A stretch of DNA of 64,000 bases from Pterobdella sp. o SKG-2022 (lineage: Eukaryota > Annelida > Clitellata > Hirudinida > Piscicolidae). The position numbers and the translations under genes are program-made. Positions 1 to 13,400 of the stretch are shown here, piece after piece (position 1 is the first letter of the stretch; every line of letters begins with the position of its first letter). The notes beneath the pieces were generated by a model, which ran no database searches, was not told the origin of the DNA, and worked only from the letters and a program-made list of their open reading frames with translations. The stretch covers positions 19,471,209 through 19,535,208 of the forward strand of contig OZ038321.1 of assembly GCA_964035795.1 (NCBI GenBank). The letters run 5' to 3'.

Positions 1-152
1 TCAAGATCAATGGCAGGAACGTGGTTGCAAGGAATATGTCAAACAATCATGTGACTAAATGTCGTTGTGATGGCGAAGATGTAAATGCCTTTGAGGAGTG
101 GGCTAAAAGGTGCCATGACGTTGCCAAAGCTGCTGAGCAAGATAATGAGTGA
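1..152 (+). CDS. Last exon of a laminin-G-domain protein (5' partial)
   Basis: An open frame enters from the window edge and stops with TGA at 150-152. It encodes the end of a laminin-G-like domain (KINGRNV, then NNHVTKC) followed by an acidic tail with EEWAKRCH. It is clearly a paralogue of the last exon of the complete gene at 2826-6253, which has KINGRHI, NSHVTKY and VEWARRCH at matching places. The two last exons lie about 6.1 kb apart in the same orientation, so this is a tandem duplicate. The tail differs: this copy ends KAAEQDNE, the other runs on to a different end. The rest of the gene lies outside the window, so signal peptide and domain number cannot be judged. Confidence 0.75.
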   Translation, partial: KINGRNVVARNMSNNHVTKCRCDGEDVNAFEEWAKRCHDVAKAAEQDNE

Positions 153-2730
153 ATGTATTGAATAAGAATTGGAACTGCTTATATCGCTTGACGTTTAACT
201 GAAAATTAAAATTTTATCTTACATAATTGAAAATTGTGGAATTTATATTGAAGCATTCAGAACGTTATCTAACATGCAAACAACATTGTTTTAACAGCTC
301 TACCGAGAATTGAACGGAATGTATTGTTACAACGGACGAACGGCTTGACTTTTGAAACTTCAGCATCATTCTGCATGACATTAAGCATATTTTTTTCGCA
401 TAAACTTGAAGATTTTTTCAATTGTTTCTTCGATAAACATTACAATGGTTGTAACGCATTTCGAATATATAATGAATCTTCACCGTTCAAACTGATGTAT
501 TGTTCAAAAATAAACGGCAAAAACTGTCCAAATAAATGTTTGATAAAATAGTTCCTGTTCATGTTTTTTAAAAATTCATTAACGTAAACTTCAATAAATG
601 TTATCATCTTTTTTCAATTCTCAACGGTATTTTGCTCATCTGGCTCTTCTTAACCATTATCTTCAAATTCATTTTCATCAGCTTGGCGTCAAAAAAAACT
701 TCAAAAATACTAACATTAGACACTAAAACTTCAAAATCCAGTGCATATTTTCTCTTGACATATTCTTTTTGACACCACTTTGATAAGTAACGTATAGGGG
801 CTTTCACCGTTGTGCAAGTTTTGATGTGTATATTTTGGTTCGTCGACCATTTCTCCCTGTATCGTTGGGCATTTCTCAACAACATGAGACAATATTATTT
901 TGTAAGCTTTGACTTAAATTTGAACCTGGTACCTTTAGATTTTATGTCTAACTTTTACGACTAGACTAACCAAATCGCCTCTCGTCAAATATTATTTCTT
1001 TGTTCCTCCGTTCATTTATCTACCACTGAGCTACCTGGTATATATTTTGTAGGTAATAATTTTAAAAAATACTCCATAAACTCAGGCTTATATTATATAT
1101 ATATGTGTTTTATGGGTGATACTTTTTCAAATATCTCATTTACCTAAAAATAAAACTTTATTTCTTTTAAAGTGAAGATAATGCTTATTTTCTGAACATA
1201 GTAATTTGTTTTATCATTTTTCTTTTGAGGCTTTTGATTTGAATTTTTGAAGTTTCCAATTATGACTGTTTTAACGAGTTTTATATAATTTCTAATATAA
1301 ACTATTTTGTTTCTTTTATTAACCAAATCAACTTAGGTTATATTTGTGAGTTCTACTTCCAAACTGAGACAATGGTAGTAAGGGGAAAAAACACAAAATA
1401 TCATCCAATTAAATTCACTAAGCTTTTCCAAAAAATCTCAAATTATCAAACTTTGTGTTTGTTTCTTTCCTAATGTTTCAAACTGGAAATCATCATCTAG
1501 AGTATTTTTTAGAGACATCATAAGTATCTTGTATTCAATAATTTTCCTTTTTTATCCTTTATAAGATTTTTTAAAGATCCTTTCATTACAAAGAAACTAA
1601 AATTTTCAAAAATTCAACTTTTTCATAATTCATTCTCATCAAGATAATAATTATTTTTCAAACAATATTATCTTCTTACAACTTTATAAAAAACAGACAC
1701 TATCGTACACACATGCACACACAATGTTAGCTTGGGAACAAAACACTGTCAGATGTTGTGCCAATGAATCCCAGGTAGAGCTCTTTAAAACATGAACCCA
1801 TTTGCTACAGACTACATGAAAACGATTCATAAAAGCACAGGTTGTACTCAAAACTTTCACAAGTTTATCTAAAACTTTGGAATAAAAATACTTCGATCTT
1901 TACAAAAGAGGCATTGTAGTTTCCCAATCCAAACTTGCTTTTCTAAAACAGCTCGGCATATATAACAAGCTTGACAAATGTGTAATATTTAAACGTTGAT
2001 TGAAGGAAGCTACCTTGATTTTTAAAGAATTATACATAGAAATGTCAAAACGACATCTTTTTAAAAACTCAGTTTTGGAAATTAGTTTTAAAAAATTTCT
2101 ATTTTTATATATTTAAGCAATATATAATAGATTATGAAGAATGATAAACAGTTCTATGTAACAGATTTTATAAAGTCTTAAAAAGATAGCTCAACTTGTT
2201 TATGTTGAAATAAATGACTAGAGAAATTACATTTGATTGTCTTATTTGTCTTCAGAAACTGAAATTTTCAGATTGAAGAACTGTTTGCATTTTACTAGTC
2301 TCAAAAAAAATTAAATTCAGAAATTAATCAATACACATTTTTGTTATTTACACTTACAATATTATCAAAAGATTATATTCCTTATTGAAGTGTAATTTTT
2401 TAGATATTAGTATATTTGGATGAAGTTCAACTTATTGGAAACATGCTTTTACACAGTTAATATATACAAAAACTGCGTCATTCTGAAAATCAAGAAATAT
2501 CGGACTTAAAGACACACAATATATGTTTGAAAAAGTAGTATAAATAAAGTCGATTATATTTTTGTCTTAATAAATAAACGTTTAGAAATTGAACTAGAAC
2601 TAAAAAATATCTTAAATAGTTAAAATTTATTCCAAAAATATTGATATAAATTAAAAATTATAACCATTTATGAAAAAACAAAAGTGAAAAACAAAAAAAA
2701 TAATAATCTCATCATAACCCTCTTGCATGA
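153..2730. other. Intergenic region between two laminin-G genes
   Basis: No convincing coding exon was seen on either strand. The part at 271-545 is the 3' flank or 3' UTR of the partial gene; it is recognisably similar to 6454-6690 downstream of the second laminin-G gene, so the duplicated unit includes the 3' end. The short ORFs at 324-551, 604-885 and 1144-1326 show no domain and are probably chance ORFs in A+T-rich DNA. Confidence 0.5.
271..545 (+). repeat. Duplicated 3' flank of laminin-G gene, copy 1
   Basis: It begins with AACGTTATCTAACAT and ends near a run of AAATAAA-like motifs. Ordered matches to 6454-6690 include the opening motif, CCGTTCAAACTGATGTATTG versus CTGTTCAAACCTGATGTATC, and similar spacing between them. 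It is diverged, but too extended for chance. It is best read as 3' UTR carried along by the gene duplication. Confidence 0.55.
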
Positions 2731-2738
2731 TATATAAG
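2731..2738 (+). promoter_or_regulatory. Candidate TATA box of laminin-G gene
   Basis: TATATAAG lies 88 bp before the ATG at 2826, in a position that would give a 5' UTR of about 60 bases. In DNA this rich in A+T the motif alone is weak evidence. Confidence 0.3.
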
Positions 2739-2825
2739 AAACACTTTATCACCAGTATAAATTCAAACTAAAATCTGCTTCTTTAAAGAAACAACACTGC
2801 AAGAAACCAATTCTTAAAAACAGAA

Positions 2826-5800
2826 ATGAAGGGAATGTTAATAATACTTATGTTTTTGATGGTGATATTTGGAGGAAGGCACAAAAACCGAACAAGAGTA
2901 AGCCAAGGACATCAAAGACAACATCAACGAGCTGTGAGTAATTATTGTAATGAGTTTTAACCAAAAATAGGGTTTATTAATACTTATAAAATATTATCAT
3001 CACGGTTCACTATAGTGAAAATGATTATTTCAATCTGTCGTTAACGATACCACATTCAACTTTTGAAAATTAATAATAAGTGTTAAACGCTGTACCTAAA
3101 ATAACATAAATTCATTATTAACTTTGAATTCAATTAATTTAAGCGTCGCAATGAATGTATTCTGTTCCGATCGAACGACACCATTGCTTTGACGCAGAGC
3201 ATCAGCACTTATGCAGAGATAGGTCTGTTTCAAATGTGCTTCACTTCTTCTATGTAATCATTTTTCTCGAATAATTTCATCCCAACCTGTCACAAAATCA
3301 CATTTATGGAACTTAAATTTTATGAAATCAATAGTTATTAACAATAATGAGACTATGTTTTTATAACATACAAAAAATATAAAGCATGCTAATGATACCA
3401 GGAAACATAAACGTGAGAGATGACTTCAGCTTGTACATGGAAGTATTTCCAAGTCCTTTGAACCACAATGGAATTCTACTCTCCGTCGGGACCTCACCCA
3501 ATTTCGGTTATTATGAGTGGAAAACCAAAGCAGTGCATGTACAGTTCTTGGTGCTGGAATTTCTCTTTTCTGCCGTAAGTGTTTTTCAAGTTTTAATATG
3601 TTCCAAAAAAAACAAAAAATTAATAAATTCGCTTATAAAAACCTGTAAGTTGATTTCAAGTTTAACATCAAGTTTGATAAATTTTGATACAACAATATTA
3701 TTAATACTTAAATATCATGTTGGATTAAATGTTCTATTTGTCCCAGTAACTAGAGTTATCAGCAGTTGGTCTAGTTTAATGATACTACTTATTGTGTAAT
3801 TTATAAAATAAGCCATATATTAGGACAGTTCTTATAGACAGCCAGATTGAGCTAAAGACCAACTTGAAGTTATCGAACTCTTGGGCAGTTTGTCTTGCTG
3901 TTGTGATGAAAATAACGATCACCTGCTCGTATAGCTCAGCTGCTAGAGCATTAGACTAATTATCTTAAGTTTCCGGGTTCGATCCTGCGTGGACCGGCAA
4001 TTAGCACCTGTTCCACAAGGTGTTTTCGTTACATTAAATTTTTAACAAGCACTTTGATCTATAAGAAAAGGCGCTTTATAAATACCACATTATATTACAT
4101 TACCCCCAAGCCGGTAATGATACCAGAATTTCAGTCTGTTGATATCTGGTACTATCATCTAAGTTATAACAAAAAAATTGCTTTAGATTGCAGGTGCTGA
4201 TTTATGGTAGTTCAACGTCAGATGCCCAAAACCAAAACTAGTTATGATTTTTGGTAGCTTTGGCTTTACCTCAAAAAAAGCATGAAAATTTTTAAAAATT
4301 ATTCATTCTAATATATCAAAGTCTTTGAAAAGCTTTTTTTGATTAACCTCAAACTTGAAATTTATGTTCACAGCTGGCACTGACAGTGAAAGCATTAAAT
4401 ACAGAACACTTGCAACAAATTGAAATCTATAAAACCCATCCTATACCCTATAGAATTGATGAAGCGAAATGGCACGTTGTAAAAGGTAATTTAAAACCAT
4501 AGACAAATTTTCAATAAATATGCCTTTTCATCGAATAATATTCATTTGATTTTATAATTCTTTCGGAAAAATAGAATAGATAAAATTAATCAAATAGTAC
4601 AGAGAACGCCTGATCAATGGTTTGTGCATCTTGATGATTTGTTCGTCAAAAAAAACATGACCAACTCAACGATGGTCTACCTATCTAACAAACCTGCCTT
4701 CATTGGAGGGAGACCAAGTATTTCTTTTATGTCATCTTTGTTACTCAACTTTTTAAGTAGTGATCCGATAAGATTTCAGCGAGAAACAATGTTCAAATGT
4801 ATATTAGAAATTTAGAAGTTTGTTTACTTGATAATGTGAATTCAACTTATGAAAAGCTTCGTATTATTAAGTTGATAAAAGTGTTTGATTCAAATCGTTT
4901 TAGAAGTTTATTTCTTTCGCTAAATCAATTAGTTTTTTACTTTTTTTCTGTAGGGTTTTTCATAAAAATCTATCTAATTTTTTAATCTTCATTTGCTTAT
5001 TAAAAATCAGGAAATTTTTTTTCTGGTTAGTTCAATCATTTTCAATATCATGATGGACGTTTTCTGTTGGCTGCATTTTTTCATCATTTCTTTAGAATTT
5101 CTGTGATTCTAGTGTGGTTTGTTCATAAAACCATAAGTTTGAAGAAATTTTTCAGTTTGATACAATTGAATATTTGTGTGGTGGCGTGGGTGAGCTTTCA
5201 AGTAACAAGCATTAAACAGGGAGTTTTAGGGTTATTTTGTTTATGGGAGTTTTAGAGAAATTCAATGGCTTTAAGGGCGCTAGATCTAATGTGGTAAGAA
5301 TGGTTCTAATGTGTTAATTAGAAGAATAGAATGTTTAATTTCGTGCATTGGAGTTAGTTTTTTGCGCTTTTTTTAATGAGTGGTCAACATTCTTTCGCTA
5401 ACACCTATTAAGGGCTTCACGTATAAATACTTTTTTGTATTTTGCTTCTTCGTAGATACAACAAGATGTTTTCACATCAATCGGTAAATTTTACTTTTGT
5501 TCCAAAATTATTTTGCAACGCTCTAATTCATTTAGAAATGCTTTTTTCTTTTATGACTGACCCTCAACAAGGTGGGATATTCGAAAAATTTGTACAAGTG
5601 TTGTGCTGGTTCCAAGTGTCTCAAAATATTTCTGAGACTTTTTATCTCCATTTGTCCAAGTTATCTTTGACGCAGCATTCTGCGTGTAAAATCTGCAGTT
5701 GTAGTGCTTAGATAACTTCTTGTTTTATTCATCATTTTTGAGTTTCGTAGTTGAGCTACTTGTTATAAATATAAAGCTTTCTGATAGTTGAACCACTATG

Positions 5801-6253
5801 GTGGTACTATTCATTCACCTCTTTACTCCATTATAAATGTTTTATAAGAAGGAATTCGCATTGATTTTACCAAAAAGTGTTAATTGCTCTTATGTTAAAT
5901 ATTATTTCGATAGTTTAATGTTTTTGGAATAACTAAATCAGCCTAGTATAATTTGAGTTCAACTTACAAAAAGCTTCTCGCAGTTTATTTAATAAAAGTT
6001 TTTAATTGAATTGTTAACGCATTCCTAAAAATTGATCACTTAAAACTCACCAGAGTACACAGACCATCAGTTTCAAGGCATCATGCGCAATATTAAAATT
6101 AATGGCAGACATATCAATGTGAAAAACATGTCGAACAGCCATGTAACTAAATACCGTTGTGACGAAGAAGATATTGATGCTTTTGTAGAGTGGGCTAGAA
6201 GGTGTCATTTGTATGTTGGTTTGGTTAATTATATTGGGTTGATAATGTTTTAA
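2826..6253 (+). CDS. Secreted protein with one laminin-G-like domain
   Basis: Six exons join in phase: 2826-2933, 3144-3222, 3402-3574, 4374-4478, 4603-4717 and 6054-6253, giving 259 aa. Exon 1 encodes a clear signal peptide (MKGMLIILMFLMVIFGG) and a basic stretch. The rest reads as one laminin-G/concanavalin-like fold: DDFSLYMEVFP, NGILLSVGTS, KWHV in exon 4, FVHLDD and FIGGRP in exon 5, and FQGIMRNIKING at the start of exon 6. These are the usual LamG landmarks (WH, ...GG.P, F.G.ir...ing). The donor of exon 4 is the least certain: GTT/gtaaaa keeps phase, while a second donor 7 bases later does not. The protein is probably extracellular; ligand unknown. The upstream partial paralogue makes this part of a tandem family. 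Confidence 0.75.
3741..4235 (+). repeat. Dispersed repeat X, copy A (split by a SINE)
   Basis: It starts at TCCCAGTAACTAGAG and shares ordered blocks with 11093-11430 and, in reverse orientation, with 26095-26396. Shared blocks include a GATACTA core, the GAGCTAA...CCAACT block, the GGCAGTTTGTCTTGC-type block and the AATGATACC block. A SINE at 3925-4102 interrupts it. There is no coding capacity, so it is a non-autonomous or decayed element. It lies in intron 3 of the laminin-G gene. Confidence 0.6.
3925..4102 (+). repeat. tRNA-derived SINE, copy 1
   Basis: The head is tRNA-like, with an A-box region (ATAGCTCAGCTGCTAGAGCA) and a B box (GGGTTCGATCC). A body follows beginning AATTAGCACCTGTTCCACA and ending GGCGCTTTATAAATAC. 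The same head plus body occurs at 10911-11082, which rules out a functional tRNA gene. It is inserted within repeat X, so it is younger than that copy. Confidence 0.75.
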
Positions 6254-7423
6254 ATGAAGAAGAAATACAAGATCCATAGATTTATATGGATAATTCAAAA
6301 AATATCTATGCTTTAGCAAAACTTTATATATCTTGTGTTTCCTTTTCTCTTTGTTTTAGGTTCTAGTTGGTTTAATGAAAACTTAGGGAATTGTTTGACA
6401 TTTTTTTAACTTTTTATTTTAGGAAAATTTATAATTGATGGAAACTTTATGAACGTTATCTAACATTTACAACACATTGTTCCACAGCTCGAAGAGGCCT
6501 TGAGGGGACTGTATATACACCCTGCAACCAAGGATCTGAATTTTCAATAACTTTTACATCAATTAAGACAACGTTATTGACTTCGTTTCCAAATATGAAT
6601 TTTTCACAGTTGCTTCATAAACATTGAGAAAATTTGAGACTCATTTTGAATGTATATTGAAATTCTCACTGTTCAAACCTGATGTATCATTCAAATATAA
6701 AGTTAAAACTATAAAATTGAATATTTTCTATTTAGCACATCGTAATGTCATCATAGCACCGTACTCTACCTTTATAATGAATTAGAATCAGCATTTTGTT
6801 CGATCAAATTCATATTAAAAATATACAAAGCTTTCAAATCTGCAAAGTTTTTAAAACAGGTGTCAAAAAATTTGCAAAATAGATTTAAAGATATAAGAAG
6901 TTTCGAGAGAAGATTTATAGAATGGTTGAAGAAAATGTGAGGGTTTTAAATCAACAGGATTAAGAACCAAAAAACTTTAAAATTTTACTTAGAGAATCTC
7001 GTTTATTTGTTCACAAAATATGACCGTATACTTTTCATACTTATCAATATTTTAATACCATTTGCCTCATATATGATGGTACTGATTGCGTTTGAAAAGA
7101 AATTTTAATTAGTTTGATTGAAAACTTTGATATGATAACCTCATCGAAACTATTTTGAACATCAATGCTATGTTGTATGGCTTTTGAAATAAATGCTCTA
7201 AATCTTAACAAACTCCTCTTGAGTTTAAATTTGAAAAATTTTAGATTTAAAATTTTAACCTAAGACAAAAACTTTCAATATTTTAATAGAATAAAAACTA
7301 CATAACTCTTAAAAGAAGAATGGCAAAGTACAAAACCCTTATAATAATACTATAAAAAATGATATTAAAGAAAATAAGAGTTAAATATTAACAATAAGAT
7401 TATCGAATGCTACAATGGTGCAA
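6254..7423. other. Intergenic region, laminin-G gene to PAXBP1
   Basis: The two genes are convergent (one ends at 6253 on +, the other at 7424 on -). The only structure seen is the 3' flank duplicated from the upstream laminin-G gene (6454-6690). No other exon is supported. Confidence 0.5.
6454..6690 (+). repeat. Duplicated 3' flank of laminin-G gene, copy 2
   Basis: This is the counterpart of 271-545, sharing AACGTTATCTAACAT at the start and the CTGTTCAAAC block near the end. It lies about 200 bases past the stop codon rather than about 120 as in copy 1, so extra sequence was inserted, or an intron is present, between the last exon and this flank. Confidence 0.5.
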
Positions 7424-10400
7424 TCAATCGAGTGTGATGGAAGAGTGGATGAGGGACGAGAGTTGGTTGGCTTGAGCTTCTGCATGCAACCTCAACAAAA
7501 CCTTGCCCAGTTGCTTCACTTGCGCCCTAAAAAAAGCCATTATTAATACTATATTATCATTATTGATAAAATGAGGAAGAAATACATGATAAATAATATT
7601 ACACTAATGATAAGATGACATAAAAGAGATAACAACCATCTTATTTCTTTCATAGAAGGAATAAGGAAAATTTATATGTCAAATCCGTAATTAAAAAAAG
7701 ATGCTGCAAATGTGAAAACACTGTTTATAATATACTTCAAGAATGGAACCTCACCACCAATCCTGCCAAAACAAACTCATAACCATAAAGAGAGTAGAAA
7801 TCAAGAACTGGCGTAAATAAAAAAACTCGGCAATGTACTTGGTGAAGAAGATGATTATCAAAGCGCAAATCACTCGCTACTGCAGTTTTTGGGAAACTTA
7901 AGAAACTGTGGAGTAAGAAGACTAACGAAAAGACGAGAATAAACATGTATAAAACATTAGTGTGACCTATACTAAGCTACAATGGCAATCTGAGTTGATT
8001 TATCTTAATAGTTAAAGGACATGTCCAAAAAGTGTCCATCGATATATGTTCTTACTCAGACTTTTTTTCGTTTTGGCGTACAATTTCTCATTTGTAATTT
8101 TTTCTGGTAGCTAGCGTTTAATAATTTACGTAGCTGTCTCCTATGGAAGGCGTCTACTTTTTTCCATGTCGTAGTTCTTAGCCCCCATGTTAACATTAAG
8201 ACAACGATAACTACGAAAAATTCAAAAAACCTTAAAAAACAATAGTAACCACTCTCAATGACGATCCGAAAAAATACAATACACTGTATCATGCACTAAA
8301 TAAGCACAACTAGGTCAAACCCATCATACCACAAAGCCTAACTACTAGAAAAGACATCGACATCTTGAGATCGCTGACAGTGAATCATCCAGGTTAGATT
8401 CGTTTAACCTCTGAAATCGTCAAGGCTCATTATCCTCAACAACTTGAAAACTAATAACTTTTATAACAGCTTTTAACTAACTTTCCAACAAACCATCTGA
8501 CAATTTGCTACGATTAGACGTGGTGAGATTTTGAAAATCAAACCAGATGTCTGACATACATACATACATACAATCAGCAATTCAAATTAAGACCATATAA
8601 AACTTTAAAAGGTGTTTTGTAAATGGCGTAAATTTGATCAATCTCAGTATAGTGCAATAAAATTGATTTTAAATTTAGGTTTCTATTTTTTCTGTCAGTC
8701 ATTTTATACAACTTAGTTTTGATTATGAAGGTAATAACGATAGCGTTTCACGTATAGTCTAAGCACCATATTTATACTCAAAAATTTACTTGGAATCATT
8801 AACGCCTGAGGAGTGAATCTTGTGAGCTATGGTAACAACCAGTCTACAGAACTGTTCCAACTGAGGTATGCATACACCCTCCATATACTCTGAAAACCAA
8901 TTTTGTGGCACTGCTGAAGAAACGCTTTGGCATGTGAAAATAATTTCAGAATTGATGGGGGCTGTTTGTATGGCGGTGACAAGATAGCGGTTCAAAACCT
9001 TCTCCAAAGCCAGCATCTGCAAATATTGATCACTAAGCACTCCTTGCCACATTAGAATGTTACTGAAGGCTTTGAGACATGTGTTCATTTGTCGGTAGAA
9101 AAACCCAGATGCAGGGTTTTTGTGGTCCTCAATGGAAGAACGGGCATAGAGTGGGATGTAAAGGTCTGTATCGATGCTCTTTAAGAGACGTTTGTTGATG
9201 GAAGAGATGAGGTTAGGCAGGTGTTTGGAGTCGTGGATGTAGAGAGAGTAATCAGTGAACACTTGACCCACCACCTTGCGCAGATTCCTACTTTGTTCGC
9301 TCGACATTGGGTCCCACAAGTTGTCCACCACACCTGCGATAATGATGATTCACACATTATTCAAGATTTCCATTAATTCAATCAAATGTAGCGGTTACTA
9401 TTGCATGTTTTTGTTTGTATTCTCATACAGAGATTCATTCTTTATGAAACTAATTCACACATAGCTAAGTGATAAACGAGCGCATGAGCAATTGAAAAAT
9501 ATTTTAGGTGCAATGACCAGTGGTGAACAGGTGACAGACCGGTAAGCTTGTTTACGAGTATTTTGTCTATTATGTTGGGCAGTAACTTTACATCTGGGTC
9601 AATATCCCGTCTTGACTCCTCTTCATCGCTGCTTTTTCTGACTGCATCTTTATCGTCAACATTAATTGTGCCATAATTTAAGAGATCTATAAACCAAGGA
9701 CTTTTCTCGAAATTCCTGCAATATGTCTGTTAATTAGTTGAGATATGATAATAAATCATTGTATACTTGAAATTAATCAACGTTTTTAACAAACATAATG
9801 ATGAATAATTGGTTATTATAATGAAACCTAAAGTAAATATTTTGTGTTTGTTACATATTGATTATTACATTAACACGTCCAAAGGATTTATTCAAATGTA
9901 TTAACAGTAAAATGACTATAAATGTACAAAGCTTTTGAAAAATTTTTAAAACTTGACCCACTTAATGAATTATTTTATTTAAATATAAAAAAACTTGAAT
10001 TTAGCCAAAATTGCTCAATGATAATATTACCGGTCTAATTATTTAAACTATAATAATCAAGCATACAAACTCACTCACGCCTACAAAGTTTAATATTGTC
10101 TATTATATAATCTTTAAAAACGCACTTACTTTTAGTTTTAAATAGCATTTATTAGGCATGCAATAAATGATCAACCCATTATTGATCGCTCATTAAACGT
10201 TTAAAAATATTCACTTGGAAACAAAGTTAAACATCCATTACAACTGAAATAACTAACTTAAAAATTAATTCACTTGAAAACAAATAAAAATGAAAATAAC
10301 CAATTAAATATATTAAAATTGCAGTAAAGGACTCAATAAAAAATCAAACACTTCCGTATATAGGACTTAACCTCCAGAGGATTCCACGTTATAAGTTGCA

Positions 10401-13400
10401 ACTTGATAAGGGGGGTTAAAAGCCTCGAGATACACAAACCAATGTATGCATCATTATATGAGGTTTGATGGCTGTTTTTCCACTGAGAGAAGCGAGCGAG
10501 GATTTTCGGGATCGAGTGAAACTCCTCCACTACATCATCCATGCAGGTCTTGCACCCTTCCGTCAGTCTCTCTGTCAGCATATGCATACATTATTGCCAT
10601 CAAAATGCTCAAAGAACTTTTTTCACAGACAAGTTTGCATCAAAGTAAAAAAGAATTTACCTTTTTCATTTTTGAACTTGTTTTCTTCAGAGTGCGTGAG
10701 TTCATCATCAGTGGACCAACCTTCTTTGTGCTCAAGCACACTCTTGTTCTCTCTCGCCCTCCTTCTCCGTGCCCTGGGGTGCAAAACATTGAATGAGATC
10801 CCTCAAGTCCAGTATTTTTATCATTAGACCTTGTGGAGTACTATTGTGTGAGAACATTATGAAAGTTTTGAATGATAGAGATGAACTAATATTATTATTA
10901 ATCCAATTGTCGGCCCTTATAGCTCAGCGGTAGAGCGTTAGACTAAGTATCTAAAATTACCGAGTTCAATCCTGTTTGGGTCGAAAATTAGCACCTGTTC
11001 CACAGTGTGTTTATGCTACATTTAATTTGTAGCAAGCGCTTTAATCTATAAAAAAAGCGCTTTGTAAATACTGCAGTACATGTCCCAGTAACTGGGGTTG
11101 ACAGCAGTCAGCCTAGATTATTGATACTATAATAGAGTAAGGTATAAAAAAAACCATTTTATTTGGGACAAAATTTTATAGAATGCCTGCCTGAGCTAAC
11201 GTCCAACTAGAAATTATCAAATTCAAAATCCACCGTTCCCACACTTGAGCAGTTTTTCTTGCCGTTGTCAACAAAAAGAAAGACCATTCGCCAAGCCAAA
11301 TGACAATGATACCAAATATCAGTTTGTCGATACCTTCTACCAGAGTCTACTGTTATCCAGGTTATAAAAGAAAAGCAGTCACGATCTGGAGCTGCTATCT
11401 TTGGTGCAGTTTAAGGTCATACCCAAGGCAGAATGCATATTTTAATTGATTGACATATAGATAAAATATGAAATTTATATATATTTATTTATACAAATGC
11501 CAAAAAAGTGGGCATAATATAAATATATACACATATAGTAAGTTGAAACAAATATATCAGATGCGAGACAAACCTTCTTCCTTCCCTCTCAGCCTTCCTC
11601 CTTTTCCTTACCTCATCATTCCCATCCACACCAACCTTGCCTTCAATTGTTCATTATTAGTATTATTATTAATCTTGGGTTTTATTGTTTCTTCGTCAAG
11701 TGATTATCAAAAGCATATATTTTGTAGTTGAGTAAAAAAAAGTTTGATAGTCTATGCAAATAAGGAAGACTTAATTTTGTGTAAACGATAATAGCAAAAT
11801 AAATTAATAGTAAATGTAATTATATTCTCATCATCATCTTTTTAGGTCCATTTCCATGCTTGCATGGCTTGAACTAAATAATAACTAAATAACAGTTCTA
11901 AAAAGTGTTTTCAAATTATCCAACTTAACGTTAAAAAAACAGCAATAGCAATTGGCAACATAATACCTTGTTGGCACTCAATGGACTGGTCATTTACATC
12001 ATCCTTCCTCCTTGCTATCAGCCTCTCCACCCTTTGCTGTAACAACTGGTTGAGGCATCTTTCCAGATAGGTTATGGATGACATCTGTTGGTGGTGGGAA
12101 AGTAGAGAAGAAATGTTAGTGGCTTGAGGGTGATAAAATCTATCAAATTTTGGTAGTGGGTTGGGAGAAGGATAGTAGTGATGGAAATGGAGATAGGTGA
12201 GTGTTGATGGTTTGTAATGAAAATTATGGTGAGTGTAAGGGTTGGCTTTCAATAGATTTGGTGATGGTTGATGTTTCATAGGTTTTGGGTCTAATATTAA
12301 TTGTAGTGATGAAACCACCCTTGGTGAAGAAAATGACCATAAAAAAAATTTTAATGATGAAGGTGGATGTTGTAATGGAGAAAAAGATTGGGAAAAAATG
12401 GTTATGAGAAAAAAAGTAAGTGTAAGAATGTTTATAGAATCATTGCTATCAATTTATTGAAAAAACTTTTTTAATTTTTTCAAGATCCCTGACTTCAATT
12501 CATGACCTAACCCTCTATCTCCACATAACCCTTTCACATACATCTTCAAATAATCCAAGTCTCCAACAAAGTTTTTCCATTATGCTTTTACAAGCGAAGC
12601 TTTGTCTTCTTCTTCTACTATCAAGTTCAAAACTCTATGCCTGCTTCAATTAATCATTATGCCCCTTTCTTACAACATAGTCCAACCATCTTAAACTTCT
12701 TTGTCTCTTAATTTCAACATTTGTGTCATTTAAACCCAATCTACCCAGTCAACCAGCCAGTTAAGTACTATAAAGTGGTATATGTATACACATGAAAACT
12801 AGTTGATATTATTGATTCTGTGAATAATCAAATTTTGAAAAAATTCATGATAAAAACACCAATAAATTAAAGTTTTACTGATGAAGATTCAAAAATAGAT
12901 ATATGTACAAATATGAAATAATCATATGCTTCACAAAACCAAAATATCATTATGAAGGAAAAAATTGATTTGAATACCTTTTCATTCATACAGTCAACAT
13001 AGTCAAGCACAAATGCCTGCATTTGCTGATAGAACTTGTAATTTGTGTTCAAAGATTCCTTTTTCCCAGAGAAAAGTTCAGTATCTAGAAGACTCATTTT
13101 TATACGATTTTTTATTTCTTCTCTATCATGTTTATTTAAACTGCATTTGTTTTGTGCTTCATATAATCTCTGTCTAAGTGACTTTTTTGTGTTGAATTTC
13201 ATCTCACCATTGATTTGGTTGTAACAAACATGAGTAGGCATGTTAGAAGCTTGAGTTGCATTTTTGTTTTCAAAAAGAAACTGACTATCTGACATAGCTT
13301 TCTTCATTTGAACTTCCTCCCACTCGTGATCTTTTTCACTGTCAGACTCATCTTGAGCTGTTAATATAGTTTCTTCAATCTTCCTTCTTTCAAGATCTTT

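Noticed and set aside
3925..4000. tRNA gene in intron 3 of the laminin-G gene
   Set aside because: A second copy with the same non-tRNA body exists at 10911-11082, so it is a SINE.
10446..10827. Two plus ORFs of 116 and 120 aa
   Set aside because: They are antisense to two verified PAXBP1 exons and are open because of them.
11911..12318. Minus ORF of 135 aa as a His/Pro-rich protein
   Set aside because: Only its middle (MSSITYLER ... DQSIECQQ) is a PAXBP1 exon; both ends are intron.
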